A stretch of 64,000 bases of DNA from Tilletiaria anomala UBC 951 (GCF_000711695.1 NW_013546960.1:41944-105943), one strand, 5' to 3'; shown: positions 11,785 through 24,073, counted from the first letter of the stretch. Translations and numbers: made by a program. The notes: generated from the sequence alone by a model not told the origin.

Positions 11785-12701
11785 ACTCCAGTCTCGTGCC
11801 CTCTCTCCCTCTCTCTACAATTTCAATCGTACCACATTGTAATTCCAACCAGGATACCGCTCGAGCTATACGTGGTTCACATTCTCGAAGTGCTCCAGGG
11901 GATGGCATGGCATGCATGTTCTTGTGACTTGGCCGTATCCGGAGGTATTACGCTCAAGCGCACGGGGAAGAGATGGGGGTTGCTTGAGCAGTAAGAGCAT
12001 ATTTCATGCATCATCAGAATCCGCAGCCGTCTGGCGCAGAGTTCATCTTGCACGAATAGGAAGGCGAAGAGAGACGATGTTATGAAGCAGTGCTTACGAA
12101 CAAGAGCATAGATGGATTGAAGATGGCCGCCGGATGAGGCCAAATCGAGGCAAAGCTGTTCGGCGCCTTTTAAGAAACCCCGCGCCTTCCTAGCGTTCCG
12201 ACTTGTGTACCCTGTGTATTGGTTCGTCATCAAGCATGCATGCCAAGATATCATTGCAGTTTACAGGCTGCTGGTGTCCAGAGCAGGTTCGGGTTGTGAT
12301 GAATGAAAGAGTGGTTGTCTTTCGATTTGACTCGGATGCTGAGGGTCGGCCACTGCGCGACTCTTATGAGTCCACTGCGGCGTGGCCAGAGTCTGCTACT
12401 TCCAAGCGCGAAGCTCTCTCTGCCCGCTCCGCCTCGATCCTTCCAATCGGAATTCTTCCACCCCGCTTCGACGGGGGAGATGCATTCGACAAGTACACGA
12501 CATTGTACACTTCCTTCTTCAACATCCTTTTGGTCGCACCAGGCCAGGCAGAACACACGAGCGAAAGAGACACGCTTTCGCAAAGGGGCTTCTGCGTCAT
12601 TACTAGCCAACCAGCCAGACTGCCCGCTCTTCTTGGACTTTCGAACGTCCGCGGCCCTCATTGATTCTCAGCAGCGATACTTATCAGTCTTCCGTCGCAA
12701 C
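11785..12701. other. Intergenic, no gene recognised
   Basis: 917 bp between ATP synthase e and NAC beta, holding the 3' UTR of one and the promoter of the other. Several short open frames on both strands lack any recognisable motif or supported splice pattern. A CT-rich run lies near 11800-11820. Confidence 0.4.
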
Positions 12702-13728
12702 ATGCCTCTCGATCAGGAAAAGCTTGCCAAGCTGCAAGCTGCCAGCCGAATCGGTGCGTTTGCGACGCGAAAAAGATTCTCTCATCTGGCTTTTAACCGC
12801 ACACATCGCTGACGCTCGTGTTGTCTGCACTACAAAAAATCCATCCTCAAATCCCTCCATGCGTTAATCCCATTGACGGGAATTTGACCTACCACACGCA
12901 CACGCACACGTGCTCTATGCTCTGTGACTACAGGTGGCAAGGGCACGCCCAGGCGGAAAGTCGTCCGCAAGCCAAAGGCGCCCGGCGGCGATGACACCAA
13001 GCTGCAAGCGGCGCTCAAGAAGCTCAACGTCCAGCCAGTGAGCGGCATCGAGGAGGTCAACATGTTCAAGGAGGACGGCAACGTCCTTCACTTCCAGGCA
13101 CCCAAGGGTGAGTCATTGCTGGATGTTAGGATTTTTTTCGACTGCGACTGCCACACTCCGCAGACAAGAGAGCAGACGGTCGTCTTCTTTCCGGTTCTTT
13201 GGCCTTATCTCACAATTTTTCTTTAATTCATTTTTCTTTCCTTGACAGTTCACGGCGCTACTGGTGCAAACACTTTCGCCATCTACGGCCAGGGCGCCGA
13301 CAAGGAGCTCACCGAGCTCGTCCCGGGAATCATCAACCAGCTCGGCCCAGACTCGCTGGCGAGCTTGAGGAAGCTTGCGGAGAGCTACCAGCTCATGCAG
13401 GGTGCAGCAGCAAGTCAGCAGGCCGGGGGGGAATCAAAGGACGATGACGACGTCCCCGATGTGGTGCGTTTCTTCATGATTCGTTGTGAAAAGAGCGAAG
13501 GGCGAGCGGCGGCCAGTCCACTGAATTAGGTTGCGATCAACGTCATGCAAAGTGTGGCATTAGGCGCAGCCTATCACATATGCCCTGCTCGCCTGCACGG
13601 ACGATACCACCCTTAGATTGTTGATGATACTGACTCCATTCTCCCCTTCCGCAATGCAGGCCGGCAACTTTGACATTGACGAGAACAAGCCGGCAACTGG
13701 CGAGACTGAGGTCGACAAGCTCGACTGA
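12702..13728 (+). CDS. EGD1: Nascent polypeptide-associated complex subunit beta
   Basis: Beta subunit of NAC, the heterodimer that binds the ribosome exit site and controls access of SRP to nascent chains. Exons 12702-12753, 12934-13107, 13249-13463 and 13660-13728; 169 aa. Exon 1 gives [17 protein letters not shown]. Exon 2 holds the ribosome-binding basic motif RRKVVRK and [11 protein letters not shown]. Exon 3 carries the NAC domain core ([14 protein letters not shown]). The acidic C-terminus ([18 protein letters not shown]) is typical. All four phases join cleanly. Introns of 180, 141 and 196 nt are long for this window, which is common in highly expressed translation genes. Intron 1 holds a short CACACG microsatellite near 12893. 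Upstream neighbour unrelated; convergent with the transporter gene downstream. Confidence 0.95.
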
Positions 13729-14029
13729 TTAAATCGCACGTATGCCGATGGCCCAAGGTAGAAGGCAAATCATCCGATCTGCATGCACCCTATCTGACCC
13801 ACTGACCGACCGGGCAGCGCAGACGTAGTGTAAGCTGTTGTCGCGCAGGGAGACTTTCAATGTGTACTATCAACACTTTTCGTTGCAAAATTGAGCGTAA
13901 GCTACGGCTCCAAGAAGCAAGTCATGCGAAGGTGCTCGATCACTTTCTTGGTGTTGAAGGTGCACGGCATGGTGCATTCAATTATGATACAAGCGAGAGA
14001 AGCGACAATAAAGTCCATGTCTAGTCGTT
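13729..14029. other. Convergent 3' ends, no gene
   Basis: 301 bp between the stop codons of NAC beta (plus) and the transporter (minus). It must hold both 3' UTRs and polyadenylation signals; nothing else is visible. Confidence 0.4.
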
Positions 14030-16380
14030 TTAGTCATTCTCTGCAATGAGCAACGCAATGAGCACAAGGATGATCGTCGTTGGCGCAGCCAAAAAGGTGT
14101 ATGCGATGACTGGTGGGGAAAAGTATCAGAGTCCTTATTCCCTCTTGCTTCAGTCATAACGCATGCAGGGAAATACTCACAGAGAGTCTTGCTGATCAGT
14201 CTCTCGAAGCCCGAGTCGCCACCAGCGCTTTGAGTTGTGATCTGCGCAAGCGTCAGAGCGGGAGGGCTGCCGACAATCAGGCACGCCGAAGCAATAAAGA
14301 CTGGATCGTCGACACTGGGGGCAGCAGTAACAATTGCGCCCGTGTCAGTTGAGAGTTGCAAACGAAGGCATGCGCGTCACACAGCTCATAACTTACACAT
14401 TGTCTGTGAGACAATGTACCCAAGTGGCAGCGAGATTCAATTAGCGCAACACCCTCATTACCACTAGCTGACGCACCTCAGACTCACAGTGTGTCGAAAT
14501 TGCATACCATGCAACAAGGGGGACCAGTAATAGCGGCGTGACGAACATGCGGGATAGGATGGCAACAGCAATCGTCTTGTTCTCCTCTTTTCTCTGCATC
14601 GCGCTGACGCGCTTCGCGAACGCTGATGAGGGAAGCGACGCACGTTCCGCGCCCACACTGTTGCCAGTTGCATCCGTGTCGTCTCGATATGGCTCATCGA
14701 CTGGATCGGCACCACGCCGCTCAACCGAGTCGAGCACATCCACAGACCGTGTGCTCCGCCATGGATTCCAGGAAGAGATGCGCCACCCGTTGCTCTCGCC
14801 GTGCTCGCTGCCCGTGACAGAGTGCAAGCTACCTGCTGCCGAAGGCCTTCGGCTGTCGGAGATGTTCTCCGAATGCTCTTCAGTGCCGGCAGTGAATGGC
14901 CCAGCAGATGGAGCCGCTGCCGATTGCGATGTGATTCCACCCGCGTCCCTCTCCTCCAGTGGGACGTGGAAGTAGCTTCCGAGACAGATCAGGGTGAGTG
15001 GGATGCTGCAGCCACCGGCCGTCTCCAGAGCGCCAACGACGGGTTCCATGTTTCGGATGGTATGCTGCAGCGGGGGGATGAGAGTGACGACAAGCGAGAG
15101 CACAGCGGCCCACAACGGCGCAGTCATAAAGCTATTCACCACTTGGAGTGGTGCGAGCACAAACGAGCAGGCAGCACCGCAGCTAGGTCTCTCTTTCGTT
15201 CCTCCTAAGAGGGCCTGTGAATGGTCGCCTTCATCGCCATCATGGTCCGGCCATCGATCGTGTTCGTTGGTGAGCTCATTGTCTACGGCAGCAGGCGAAT
15301 TTGGAAAGCTGACCGCCCATCCTGGAGGCCCAGATCGCTTCTTAGTCGGCCTTTGCGCCACTCTGCTAGCGCCGCTGTTGACTGCCGAGTCATTCCTAGC
15401 TGATGTATGGCCGTCCGGAATGGCATGCGCTCCATCATCATCGGAGTCGATGAGTCTACCCACGCGTACACCTTGCTCCAGAGTGAGCACCTCTCTCCCC
15501 GCCGGCAGGGCCTCGTCCACCGAGCTGAGCAGCTTGGCACCGACGCTCCATCGCAAGAACATGCCCAAGGTTGAGAAGAGCACGAGGTAGGTCAAAGCTC
15601 GACCCAACCTGGATGTATATACTCGGGGATGCCCGTCAGCGGAGTAGAAAGGCGTGAAGCTTGGCCATCTTGGTCACTCACATGGAGTCACTGGTGTCTT
15701 CTGGCTCCCCCGGGTCCTCCCAGTGGAGCATCGGTACGGTTGCAACGAGTGACTGCATCAGAGCGACGGGCAAGGAGTTGGAGTTTGGAGAGATGGCGCA
15801 GGCGACGGCAAAGTTGCGGTGCGCACGGGAGATGCCAAACAGCTTCGAAAGAAGTAGAGCAGTGAGGGTAGAGACCTTCGGCAAGATGGCGAAATTTTTC
15901 AGTACAGACTGATCATGGTGAAGCATACCAGCGATCATACCCACCAAGCTGACAAGGACAAAGCCTACCGGAACAACAGCCAGCTCTACCAGCCTTCCTG
16001 GGGTTAAACTGAATGCGACTTTGGAGAAGAGAAGGGCCGGTGTGAAGATGGAGACATTGAGCTTGTTGATTTTCTGCGGAGGAAAGCAAAATTTGATCAC
16101 GGTGAGGCGTTGGAGGAGAGTCGAGACGACTGAACCGCCGGTAAGGATGGAGAACATGAGGGTGCATGCGACTTACCGTCTGCGTCTTCTTATCAATGAT
16201 GCCTCTGCGAGCCATGACGTACCCAACGGTGCTGATCAGAGCCACCTCCAAGATGGAGAAGGCGGTGACCTTGATGAGCTCGAGGACAGGGGCATTTGCG
16301 GTATGCCGGCCGGTGGTGAGGATGGCCTGGTGATCCTGCACTGCGAACGCCTGCAGGATGGGTGACACATGGTGCGGCAT
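14030..16380 (-). CDS. Auxin efflux carrier (AEC)-type membrane transporter
   Basis: Integral membrane transporter of the Mem_trans/AEC family (plant PIN relatives; fungal ECM3-like proteins), about 645 aa. Exons (minus): 16380-16177, 16073-15682, 15608-14488, 14403-14397, 14314-14181 and 14109-14030. The N-terminal half has hydrophobic helices with the family motif KINKLNVSIFTPALLFSKVAF. Two hydrophilic, Ser/Asp-rich loops (roughly residues 225-355 and 410-530) interrupt the helices, as in fungal members. The C-terminal half has NKTIAVAILSRMFVTPLLL, DDPVFIASACLIVGSPPALTLAQI and a final helix ending LLIAEND. Exon 4 is only seven nucleotides; with it the frame reads THYNVVDDPVF, which fits the family, and both flanking introns keep normal size and GT-AG ends. 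Substrate unknown: membership does not imply auxin transport. Confidence 0.88.
14397..14403 (-). other. Predicted 7-nt microexon of the AEC transporter
   Basis: On the minus strand the sequence reads ...tctcacag, then ACAATGT, then gtaagttatg. The preceding intron (14487-14404, 84 nt, donor GTGAGT) and following intron (14396-14315, 82 nt) are both normal. Including it joins phase 1 to phase 2 exons and yields Tyr-Asn-Val before VDDPVF. Confidence 0.65.
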
Positions 16381-16992
16381 TGTCTGTCTGCTTCGACGAG
16401 GCGAGACGGCTGTCCGATTCTTTATGCAGGGTGATAGTTTGCTAATAGCTGTTGATACCCGCTGGTCAGCGGATTACTTCTTTAGCCTGTGAGGAGCTAT
16501 CAATGGGAGAGTGAGCTACGGGGTGCATTAAACTTCGAAGTGCGCAGTCACAGCTAGCCCCCGATCGGTATCATGTATCGCATGTTTCTGTACATGTGGA
16601 GAGCGAGACTCGAGAAGAGTTGGATCGAGTTCGTGATTGAGACGTTGCTTGGGCTGTGCGCACGGGCCAGCGCTTGGCATCTGCGCTTGCGAGCATCCGC
16701 GAGTAGGGTTGCGCCAAGAAGGTCACCGAATCAATCACCTGACCCTGAAGTGAGAGAAAGTGGGCTGCAAAGTCTCATCGCTTGGCGCTCGAGCTTGGCC
16801 GTCGACATGGCGAAGCCATCGAAATCCAAACCCAAGACTTCTCTCAATCGCGCCGACGACGAACGATGGGCGCGGCGAGTGCTGCTCAATGTTCAGATTT
16901 CATCATCTGCCAAAGCACCCTGCGCCCATCTTTGCTGTGCAGATTGAAAGGCTCTTTTGACCTCCAAAGGCGGATGACTTGGCGGCGCGGCG
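16381..16992. promoter_or_regulatory. Divergent promoter, AEC transporter / mitochondrial AsnRS
   Basis: 612 bp between two outward-reading starts. Open frames within it look like chance. No repeated motif noticed. Confidence 0.4.
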
Positions 16993-18859
16993 ATGGCAGC
17001 ACGGCACGAGGCACTCAAACCGTTCCTTCGGGGTCAATGGTCCGCGTCCGCCCGCAGAACGGCGAGCATTCGCCCCGGGCCTGCAATTTTGTCATCGCTA
17101 CGTAATGCTCATGCTTTCACGACTGCACCTGATCAGTCCCAGCAGCGCTCCATACGGCTACCCCGAACTCTGAGACAGGCCGTAGATCAAGTTGAGCAAG
17201 GCCGACATTCTGGTGAGGAGCAAGAGATCACCGTCAAAGGATGGATCAAGAGCGTGCGCAAGCACGCCAAGATCACCTTTATCGACCTCGATGATGGCAC
17301 GCTGCTTGGTGGACAGACCCTACAGACCGTTCTCAAAGGGTCGGCCAAGGATGTGATCGAGTGAGGCCTTCCCAACGATTAGAGAGATTAGTTCATAGGT
17401 CCGGGCTCTGACCGAAACAAGCGTGTGCTCCCAGCGCTACTTGGACGGTTGGTGCGGCAGTACAATTGGTTGGAACACTGATCTCAGCGAGACCATCGCA
17501 GGGCTCTCCGGGCCCTTCGTCAAAGCCAAAGCTGATCGAGCTCGTAGTCTCCGAAGGTCGCCTGCTTGCCCCATGCGACAGTGCTGTATGTCACAAGGGG
17601 CCATATGTCCCAATTCACAAACTGATCTTACGACTTCCTTACGCACATTTGACAGGTTTACCCATTGAACACCTTTCCGAGCGTAGAAACGCTTCGACAG
17701 GCTGCTCACTTGCGCTTTCGACGGAGCCGGGACGCTGCGGTGCTACGAGCGCGCGACAGAATCGAAGCTGGCATTGCCCAGTGGTTCACAGTGAGGGTTG
17801 ATGTTTCGAGAAGATTGAGGCCCCTCACTGCGCTGATACTGCATTCTCCTGTTCTTTTGGAACTAGAGGAACGATTTCACAAAGGTCACCGCCCCCGTGA
17901 TCACCAGCTCGGACTGCGAGGGAGCCGGTGAGGTATTCCAGGTTATCGCAGATGCCGAGCTCGCGGATTCTCGAGAGCTAGGTAGAGCACCGTCATACGC
18001 GTTCTGGTCAGGGTCGCCTGCCTACCTCACCGTGTCCTCGCAGCTGCACCTAGAAGCGCTGAGCCTCGCATTGTCCCGGGTATGGTCCTTCACGCCTGCC
18101 TTTCGTGCTGAGCACTCCGCCACCAACCGCCACCTGGCGGAATTTCGTATGTGTGAAGCAGAAATGGCATTCACCGACTCACTCGGTGACGTGCTTGATT
18201 GCGTACAAGGCGTCGTCGAAGCGGCCGTGCGTAGCGCGGTGCTTGCGAATGGCACGCATGCTGCACACCCAGATGCAGCCACGTTATTTGATCGGGACGA
18301 CTTCGGAGCGCACCTTCGCGCACTGGTTCAGAGCGGCGATGACAGCGCACCTTGGCCACGAATCAGTTATACAGAGGCTGTCGATAGAGTGAACCGACAT
18401 TTCAACACTTCGTCGCTATCGTGGGGAGATTCTCTTTCATCCGAGCAAGAACGGTGGTTGGCATCGGAAATCGGCCAAGGCCCGCTGTTCGTTACCGACT
18501 ATCCGGCCAGTATGAAGCCATTCTACATGCGCCTGAACGATGCGAAAGCTGCAGGTGCTACAGGCCCTACAGTCGCATGCTTTGACCTTTTGATTCCTGG
18601 CCTAGGGGAGTTGGCGGGTGGCAGTTTAAGGGAGGAGCGAGAGGAGGTGCTACTCGAGCAGATGCGGGGGAAGGGTCTCGTCTCAGCCTCGACGCAGGAG
18701 CACCTTCGATGGTATGCGCAGGATCTGCGTCGGTACGGAGGCGTAGCACATGGCGGGTTCGGGATTGGCGTCGAGCGCCTCGTCAGTTGGATTACCGCCA
18801 CGGACAATGTGCGCGACTGTGTGCCCTTCGCGCGAACACAAGGTCCTGTACGATTCTAG
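16993..18859 (+). CDS. Asparaginyl-tRNA synthetase, mitochondrial (class II)
   Basis: Charges mitochondrial tRNA-Asn. Exons 16993-17360, 17435-17585, 17656-17790 and 17867-18859; 548 aa. The N-terminal ~45 residues are Arg/Ala/Ser-rich and lack acids until residue ~47 apart from one early Glu, a good mitochondrial presequence. Then comes the OB-fold anticodon domain (ITVKGWIKSVRKHAKITFIDLDDG). The class II core shows VITSSDCEGAGEVFQV, YLTVSSQLHLEAL, motif 2 (FRAEHSATNRHLAEF) and motif 3 (HGGFGIGVERLVSW). The C-terminus TQGPVRF is close to the usual family ending. Splices are fixed by phase and by restored motifs (VI-DATWTVGAAVQL; WFT-RNDFTKV). The shortened region between OB fold and core, plus the presequence, favour the organellar enzyme (yeast SLM5, human NARS2) over the cytosolic one. 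Confidence 0.92.
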
Positions 18860-19476
18860 CTGGTTCACAAAGGGCCACCGCAGGCTGCCGAACCATTGAA
18901 AATGGGAAGATGTTAGACACATGATATATAGTACAGCTGCGAACAGCCAGATTGCAGCAGTTCGCAGAGTTCTGTCCTGCCGGTTTCTCGTCAGGCCTGA
19001 CACTTGACTCAAATCTCAATCCGTGCAGGGTCAAGTCTCTTCCCGTTGGTCCGCCTGTCAAGTCATTGCAATGCACAGAAATGCTTGTTGTATCGGTGTA
19101 TAGGTCTCAAGTTAAGATGTTCGCTCACGGGGTGACACTCTTCATATACTGTAACTGTGATTTCTCGGCCGAGAAGGCCCTCCGCTTTCTCGGTTTGCAC
19201 TTCGGATGTCCATGCATTTGAGAGGAACATCAGACCCTTATTCAGCTTTGAGACTATCGCTCTCATCTTACCTCGTAAAATATTACATGGTTGTAGATCT
19301 CCACTTCTCTGTCGAGCTCGTCAAGCTCCTCCGAGCCCAGGAGTCCAACCTTCTACTTCACACCCATTTTGATGCCATTACCACTGGCACGTGATAGGTA
19401 GTCAGCCGGGGCGTTTGGAACAACCAAGCTCTTTCGCCTGCGGGCTAGCAAAGGGCGTCAGCCACAGGTACGGAGG
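18860..19476. promoter_or_regulatory. Intergenic upstream of the UBE3D-like gene, with palindrome
   Basis: 617 bp between AsnRS and the UBE3D-like gene. No coding signal. It contains a perfect 14-bp palindrome, TTCTCGGCCGAGAA, at 19162-19175, about 300 bp before the next start codon. Confidence 0.4.
19162..19175. promoter_or_regulatory. 14-bp palindrome with CGGCCG core
   Basis: TTCTCGGCCGAGAA is its own reverse complement. CGG/CCG half-sites in palindromes are the usual target form for fungal Zn(II)2Cys6 regulators, so this is a candidate operator. The inner 12 bp recur exactly at 57261-57272. Confidence 0.35.
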
Positions 19477-22400
19477 ATGGCGACGCTAGAAAGATCTCGG
19501 CCTGTTCGCGAGGCGCTGCCACCTGCAGTGTTGGAGGAGGCCTATGCGGATGCTGTTAGCAGAGAGGCAGAAAGGACACGATTGCTCGAGCACCTCATTG
19601 TACCCCTCGGTGAACCGAAGTTGGCCACCACAGCAATCACCACAGCATCGCTGCCCGAATTGAACTTAGCCTCGCTCCTCACCACGACCTTAACAGCGAC
19701 CCCGCCTCAGCAGCACACCGTGGACCAGCTGGAATACCCCCGCAACGCTGCCAGCTCTCTTGTTTCTCCCATAGCCAGAGACCTTGTCGAAGATGGGGAG
19801 GGAGAGGAGGAAGAGGAGGAGGAAGTCCTCGAAACGCTCAAAGACGAACATGAAGACATCTTCCAGGATGCTCATGAGGCTGATTCTGACGTGCAAGTGA
19901 GCCTTTTTCTTTATGCTGCCGGTGCTTCTGGCAAATCAGAGTCTGAACTTACGTGTTCGCTCGCTGCTTCAGACCGATGTTGGCCTTCAAGTTATCCAGC
20001 TATCGTCCGCAGTCCTCGATACTATGGATCACTTGCTTGATGCCTTGCAAGAGACATGTGCTTCCAATTTCATCAACGATGCCCGCAGATCAATCGCTAC
20101 CATCAAGAGTCCCGCTGCAGAGGACGATCAAACAGCGCTTCAATCATTGGAAGCATGTACGCATGCCCTCCAGCAGATATCCAATTCGCCATATCTCAAC
20201 GAAGATGTTCTACTTCTCCGAACCCTCTACTCCCTTTTCAATGCTTTATCTGATGTCTCACTGGAACCACCGGAGGAGGGCTCTTTGACGCCTAATCAGT
20301 CGTCAAGTCCAGGGAAATTGAAAAGACGCGATTCAGGTGTTACTCTCCCCGGCTGCAGTGACGAGCTGCGAGATCCCTTCCAAGATCGCAGCGAGGTCGA
20401 TGGACTCGGTGGTCTTTTGCGGTCTATAGCGTCGTTCGAACGTCATGCCGGTCATGCTCCTAGCCAGTCATCTTCAATCTGGCCGAACCATTCGATTGAT
20501 TCACCCAAATCGTCTCCCTCGCAAATCGAGCTGCAAGAAACATCTTCGAAGGAAGCAACCCATCAGTCGAACCTGATGACCGACTTGACGATCGTCCTCG
20601 ATCTGCTGTTTCAAGTCAAGACGCAGGTTTCCTACCGCCGCAACCGTCTTCGCAGCCAAGAAATGCAGACTTCACCAAGAGCACTCAGCCATCGAGGTAG
20701 CATCGCATCCAGCATCCTTTCATCGTCCGTAAACGCGCGCGATGGAGATGGGCCAGACGCCTCCAATGGGCACCTGTCCCGAGCTTCGCTGCTTTCCAGC
20801 ACCATGACTGCTGCGGGAGGTTCGATGACAGATAGCAAATTAGAGCAATCTTTAAGCATGCTCAGTCTTGGTACGGGAACATTTGGAGAATCTTCAATTC
20901 AGCCCCCTCGATACTCTGACGAGTTGCACGGGTTCTCTTCTGACATGCTTAGCACAGCGGAGAAACCGATATGGGAGTACCAAGACTCCCGGCAAAGTCA
21001 AGAAGCCCTGCCCGCCAGCCGCGAAACGCCACTCGGCATGAGCAGCGCGCCATTGAGCCCCATCCAGGATTCTACCTCAGCGTATGGAGCAAGAACGGTT
21101 CAAGACTTGCAGATTTTGGAGGCCAGCATCGATCGCGCTTATTCTGCCATTCCCCAGCTCGCCGACCAGCGAGCTAACCATCGGCCTGGTCAGGCGCGGG
21201 AACTTGCGATCTCTACTCTACTGGACAGGATGGTTGGAACGCCCCGTATGGAGGATCAACGAGCGTCGCCGCCCAGGACTCCACCGATCTCCGGCGCGCA
21301 TGCATCCATCAGCGACCACAATGCGGAGACTTCCAAAGCGGGTCGCAGTTCGTCTAGACGTCTCTCAGGTGCCAATCTTCGAAGAAGATTCTCTGTTGGC
21401 ATGTTTGTATCTAGCGTGCGGGCGCAAAGCAGCATCGCGTCACTCAGCGATCGAGAAAAGGGCAAGGAGAAGATGAGTAACATGGGTGATGCAGTCTCAT
21501 CGCCTCTCGCCGAGCCCTCGGCTTCAAGAACTGCAGCTCATGCGAGAAACTGCTCAGCCTCAGTAGCGCGAGTAAGTACCAAGCATGCTTCACTGCACCT
21601 GATTCAGATGTTGATTGGGTCGCGATTTTCCTGCAGGCAAACAAAGATTGTTTTGAAGAGGACATACTGCAGCTCTTGTCAATGAACAATGCAAGGTCGC
21701 GCATGATGAACCAAGATGCACCCATGCGACCGGGACCGAAGGCTAGCATCGTCTCTCCCCACGTGCAGTCTTCCATATCGAGCGTACAGTATGGGTCGGA
21801 TGCGGAGGCGACAATGTCAGCAAATAACGGAATGGGATCGCAAACAGGAAGATCACTTGTCAGGAATGAGGCAAGCGCACCTGATCCTGGTAACATCATC
21901 ACATCAGTCGGGCCTCACGACACCCGCGATTCTGCCAATCTCCAAGGGGCACCGCAACAAGGTGAGCACTGATGCTGTTCGACCACAGAAACACCATGTA
22001 AAGCTGAGCTCTAGGCTATTCCTGCGTGTTCAGCGAATGGCAAACCAACATTGGTGCGGCTGTGATCATGGCTTGGTCGCCTGACGGGCCAGTTCAAGGG
22101 GCACTTACCGTCATTGACCCAACAACTCTAGCCATATCGCTGATCCAACCAAGCATCACGCTCGCGTTGCGCGCCCCCGAATATCTCCGTTTCGAATGTC
22201 CGCAACAAGCAGATCTCTCAACTACGGGTCGCATTAGCTTAGGCCGAGCTCGAGGCGGGGTGCACCAAGAAGAATTGATGGCTTCCCGGGTTAGAGCGCA
22301 TCAATTGCGATCTATATCGGGGTTGGAATGCAAGTCGTGCGCAACTACCATCACCAGTTTCACCGACGCTTGCAGATGCTTGCCTCTCCCTTCGGAGGGC

Positions 22401-23438
22401 TGGGAAGAGCTGGTCGACGCATGGATGTGCCATGACGATCAGCTTCTGAATGCTACTGTTCTTCAAGGAAAATCGGCGATCAGCGGCGGAGACAGCAGCA
22501 ATTCTACCATCTTCGTGTCGGACTTTTGGTTCCGCGTCCCAATTTCCCTTGTCCAGCTTGCTGAAGATGTTGCGGATCCAAACCTGGTGGGTAGTGAGCG
22601 GGAGTGGCACAGGGTCTAGAGAAGGCCGGCATCTGGCTTTCACCGATGCTCTCATTCTGCCTGTGGCACGCATTGATGGGAGTAGCGAACCGCCGTACTG
22701 GCTGGTATGCACTCTTGAATTTGTTGATGGCCACATGCAGACGGCTGATGCAAGGACCCGAGAAAAAAATCTTTAAAGAAACACCATGGAGCAGCGCTTC
22801 ATTGCTCTTATGGTCACTGCAATAAGGGACACGCCTCAAAGTTGATAAATGCAACACTTTCTAACGATTGCAATTTTATCATCCGCAGCTGAACTGTCCT
22901 CACTGCAACGCTTTGCTTGGTCTTCGCTCCGACGGCAGTCCTGAATGTTCGCAATTGGCACGTCACGCCTTGTCCGCAATGTCACCTAATGGGATGGAAC
23001 AATCAGACTTCGCCAGCAATATTCGCTCTTTGGTGTGCGCCATCTGCGACAATAATGATGTGCACCGTATTCGAGTGACATCAGCCGCAAGAGAAGGCGC
23101 AGGACAGGACTTCATCGTAAGTAGCCAAGTGTATTTCCCAGCCGCAACTGAATTCATTGCGCCTTTCCTTCTCCCAAAAGATATGGCTTTTTAAACGCGA
23201 TACCTTCGTCGCCGCAGGCATCGTGTTCAGTGCGGTCGCTACCATTTCGTTCGTGGACGCCATAAAGGTTTTTTACAGCACGGAGGATGAGCTTGTGCAG
23301 TCATCAAGCTTCCAATGTGCAACGCTGAGCCTACCTACAAGCTTTTTTCGGAGCCTTTTGCAGAGTTTGCAGGTCAACAACATGCTCATACCGTCCCCGG
23401 CGAACGCATTTGGACGTTGGCAGACCTCCTGGCTTTGA
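19477..23438 (+). CDS. UBE3D-like (HECT_2) E2-binding protein with long N-terminal extension
   Basis: Best model: exons 19477-19896, 19973-21571, 21637-21961, 22015-22586, 22889-23116 and 23181-23438, about 1,133 aa. The C-terminal half resembles UBE3D (E3 ubiquitin-protein ligase E3D, HECT_2 family): SGLECKSCATTI, WEELVDAWMCHD, LNCPHCNALLGL and FIIWLFKRDTF are the characteristic Cys-containing and closing stretches. The N-terminal ~790 residues are Ser-rich with helical stretches (VIQLSSAVLDTMDHLLDALQETC) and a Glu run; I recognise no domain there. The two parts are linked only by the 53-nt intron 21962-22014, which keeps phase and gives QQ-GYSCVFSEWQTN. If that join is wrong there are two genes. 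The 302-nt fifth gap and the last residues before 23438 are uncertain; another frame reading on past 23438 (ERIWTLADLLALKPRPINLS) may be the true end. Confidence 0.65.
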
Positions 23439-23936
23439 AACCCAGGCCAATCAATCTCAGTTATCAGAACTGTATGTAGTTTTTACTTGTCGGCTCGCAA
23501 AATTGAGAAGTCCATAATAATTACAATGAAATCTGGGTAGGTGATTCTTTTGAAGTCGTTCCTCTTTTGGGCTCATACCTCGGTCCCTGGAAGCCATCGC
23601 TGCTTTAGAATAACAAAGCGTACATACTTCATATGGATACGTAGGTCGATTGCGCTACTAGTGCCTTGCTGCAAGGTAAGACGATCTGAAAGATGATGAG
23701 TAGCTTTGTGATGTAAGAAGAATGCTAAATCTTGATCATCAAGGAAGATGTCCCCGAAAATAGGTGAGCGACAATATCCAGAGCATCGCGAATGGGCCTA
23801 TCTCAGGGGAAGTCATACTGAGTTGCAAGGGGGACTGCAATTGCCAAAGGTAGTAAAAAGGAGAAAATATAGAAGCAGGAGTTGTTCAGGAAACATCAAA
23901 GGATGGTCGGATCGAATCAAATGACCACTGCCGCAA
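23439..23936. other. Gene-free stretch before the retroelements
   Basis: About 500 bp of A/T-richer sequence. The first ~50 nt may be the true 3' end of the UBE3D-like gene. No long frame, repeat pair or motif was recognised in the rest. Confidence 0.35.
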
Positions 23937-24073
23937 TTGTATACGGCCGATGCGTTCTACCGTTTGAACTACGACCTAAATTGTTTGGATATAGGTTCAC
24001 AAGTCTACAGTTGCTCCCCAACAATGCGTCCTTGGGCGCGAAACGATCCAACACCGTATAGATGCACCAGCCA
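23937..24073 (+). mobile_element. Upstream fragment of a Ty3/gypsy-like pol relic
   Basis: An open plus-strand frame runs up to the copia insertion point. If the copia element and one copy of its TCTCA duplication are disregarded, this frame continues without shift into the gypsy RNase H/connection frame that resumes at 28564. That continuity is the evidence for assignment; the 45-odd codons by themselves carry no diagnostic motif. Confidence 0.45.

Noticed and set aside
12203-12664. 153-codon plus-strand frame upstream of NAC beta
   Set aside because: No domain, no homologous feel, and overlapping frames on both strands are equally long.
13464-13659. Possible box C/D snoRNA in NAC beta intron 3 (TGATGA and CTGA close together)
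   Set aside because: The C-like and D-like boxes are only a few bases apart, with no terminal stem or credible guide spacing.
16561-16960. Plus-strand frames between the AEC transporter and AsnRS
   Set aside because: No motif, no splice link to AsnRS, and the AsnRS ATG at 16993 already gives a good presequence.
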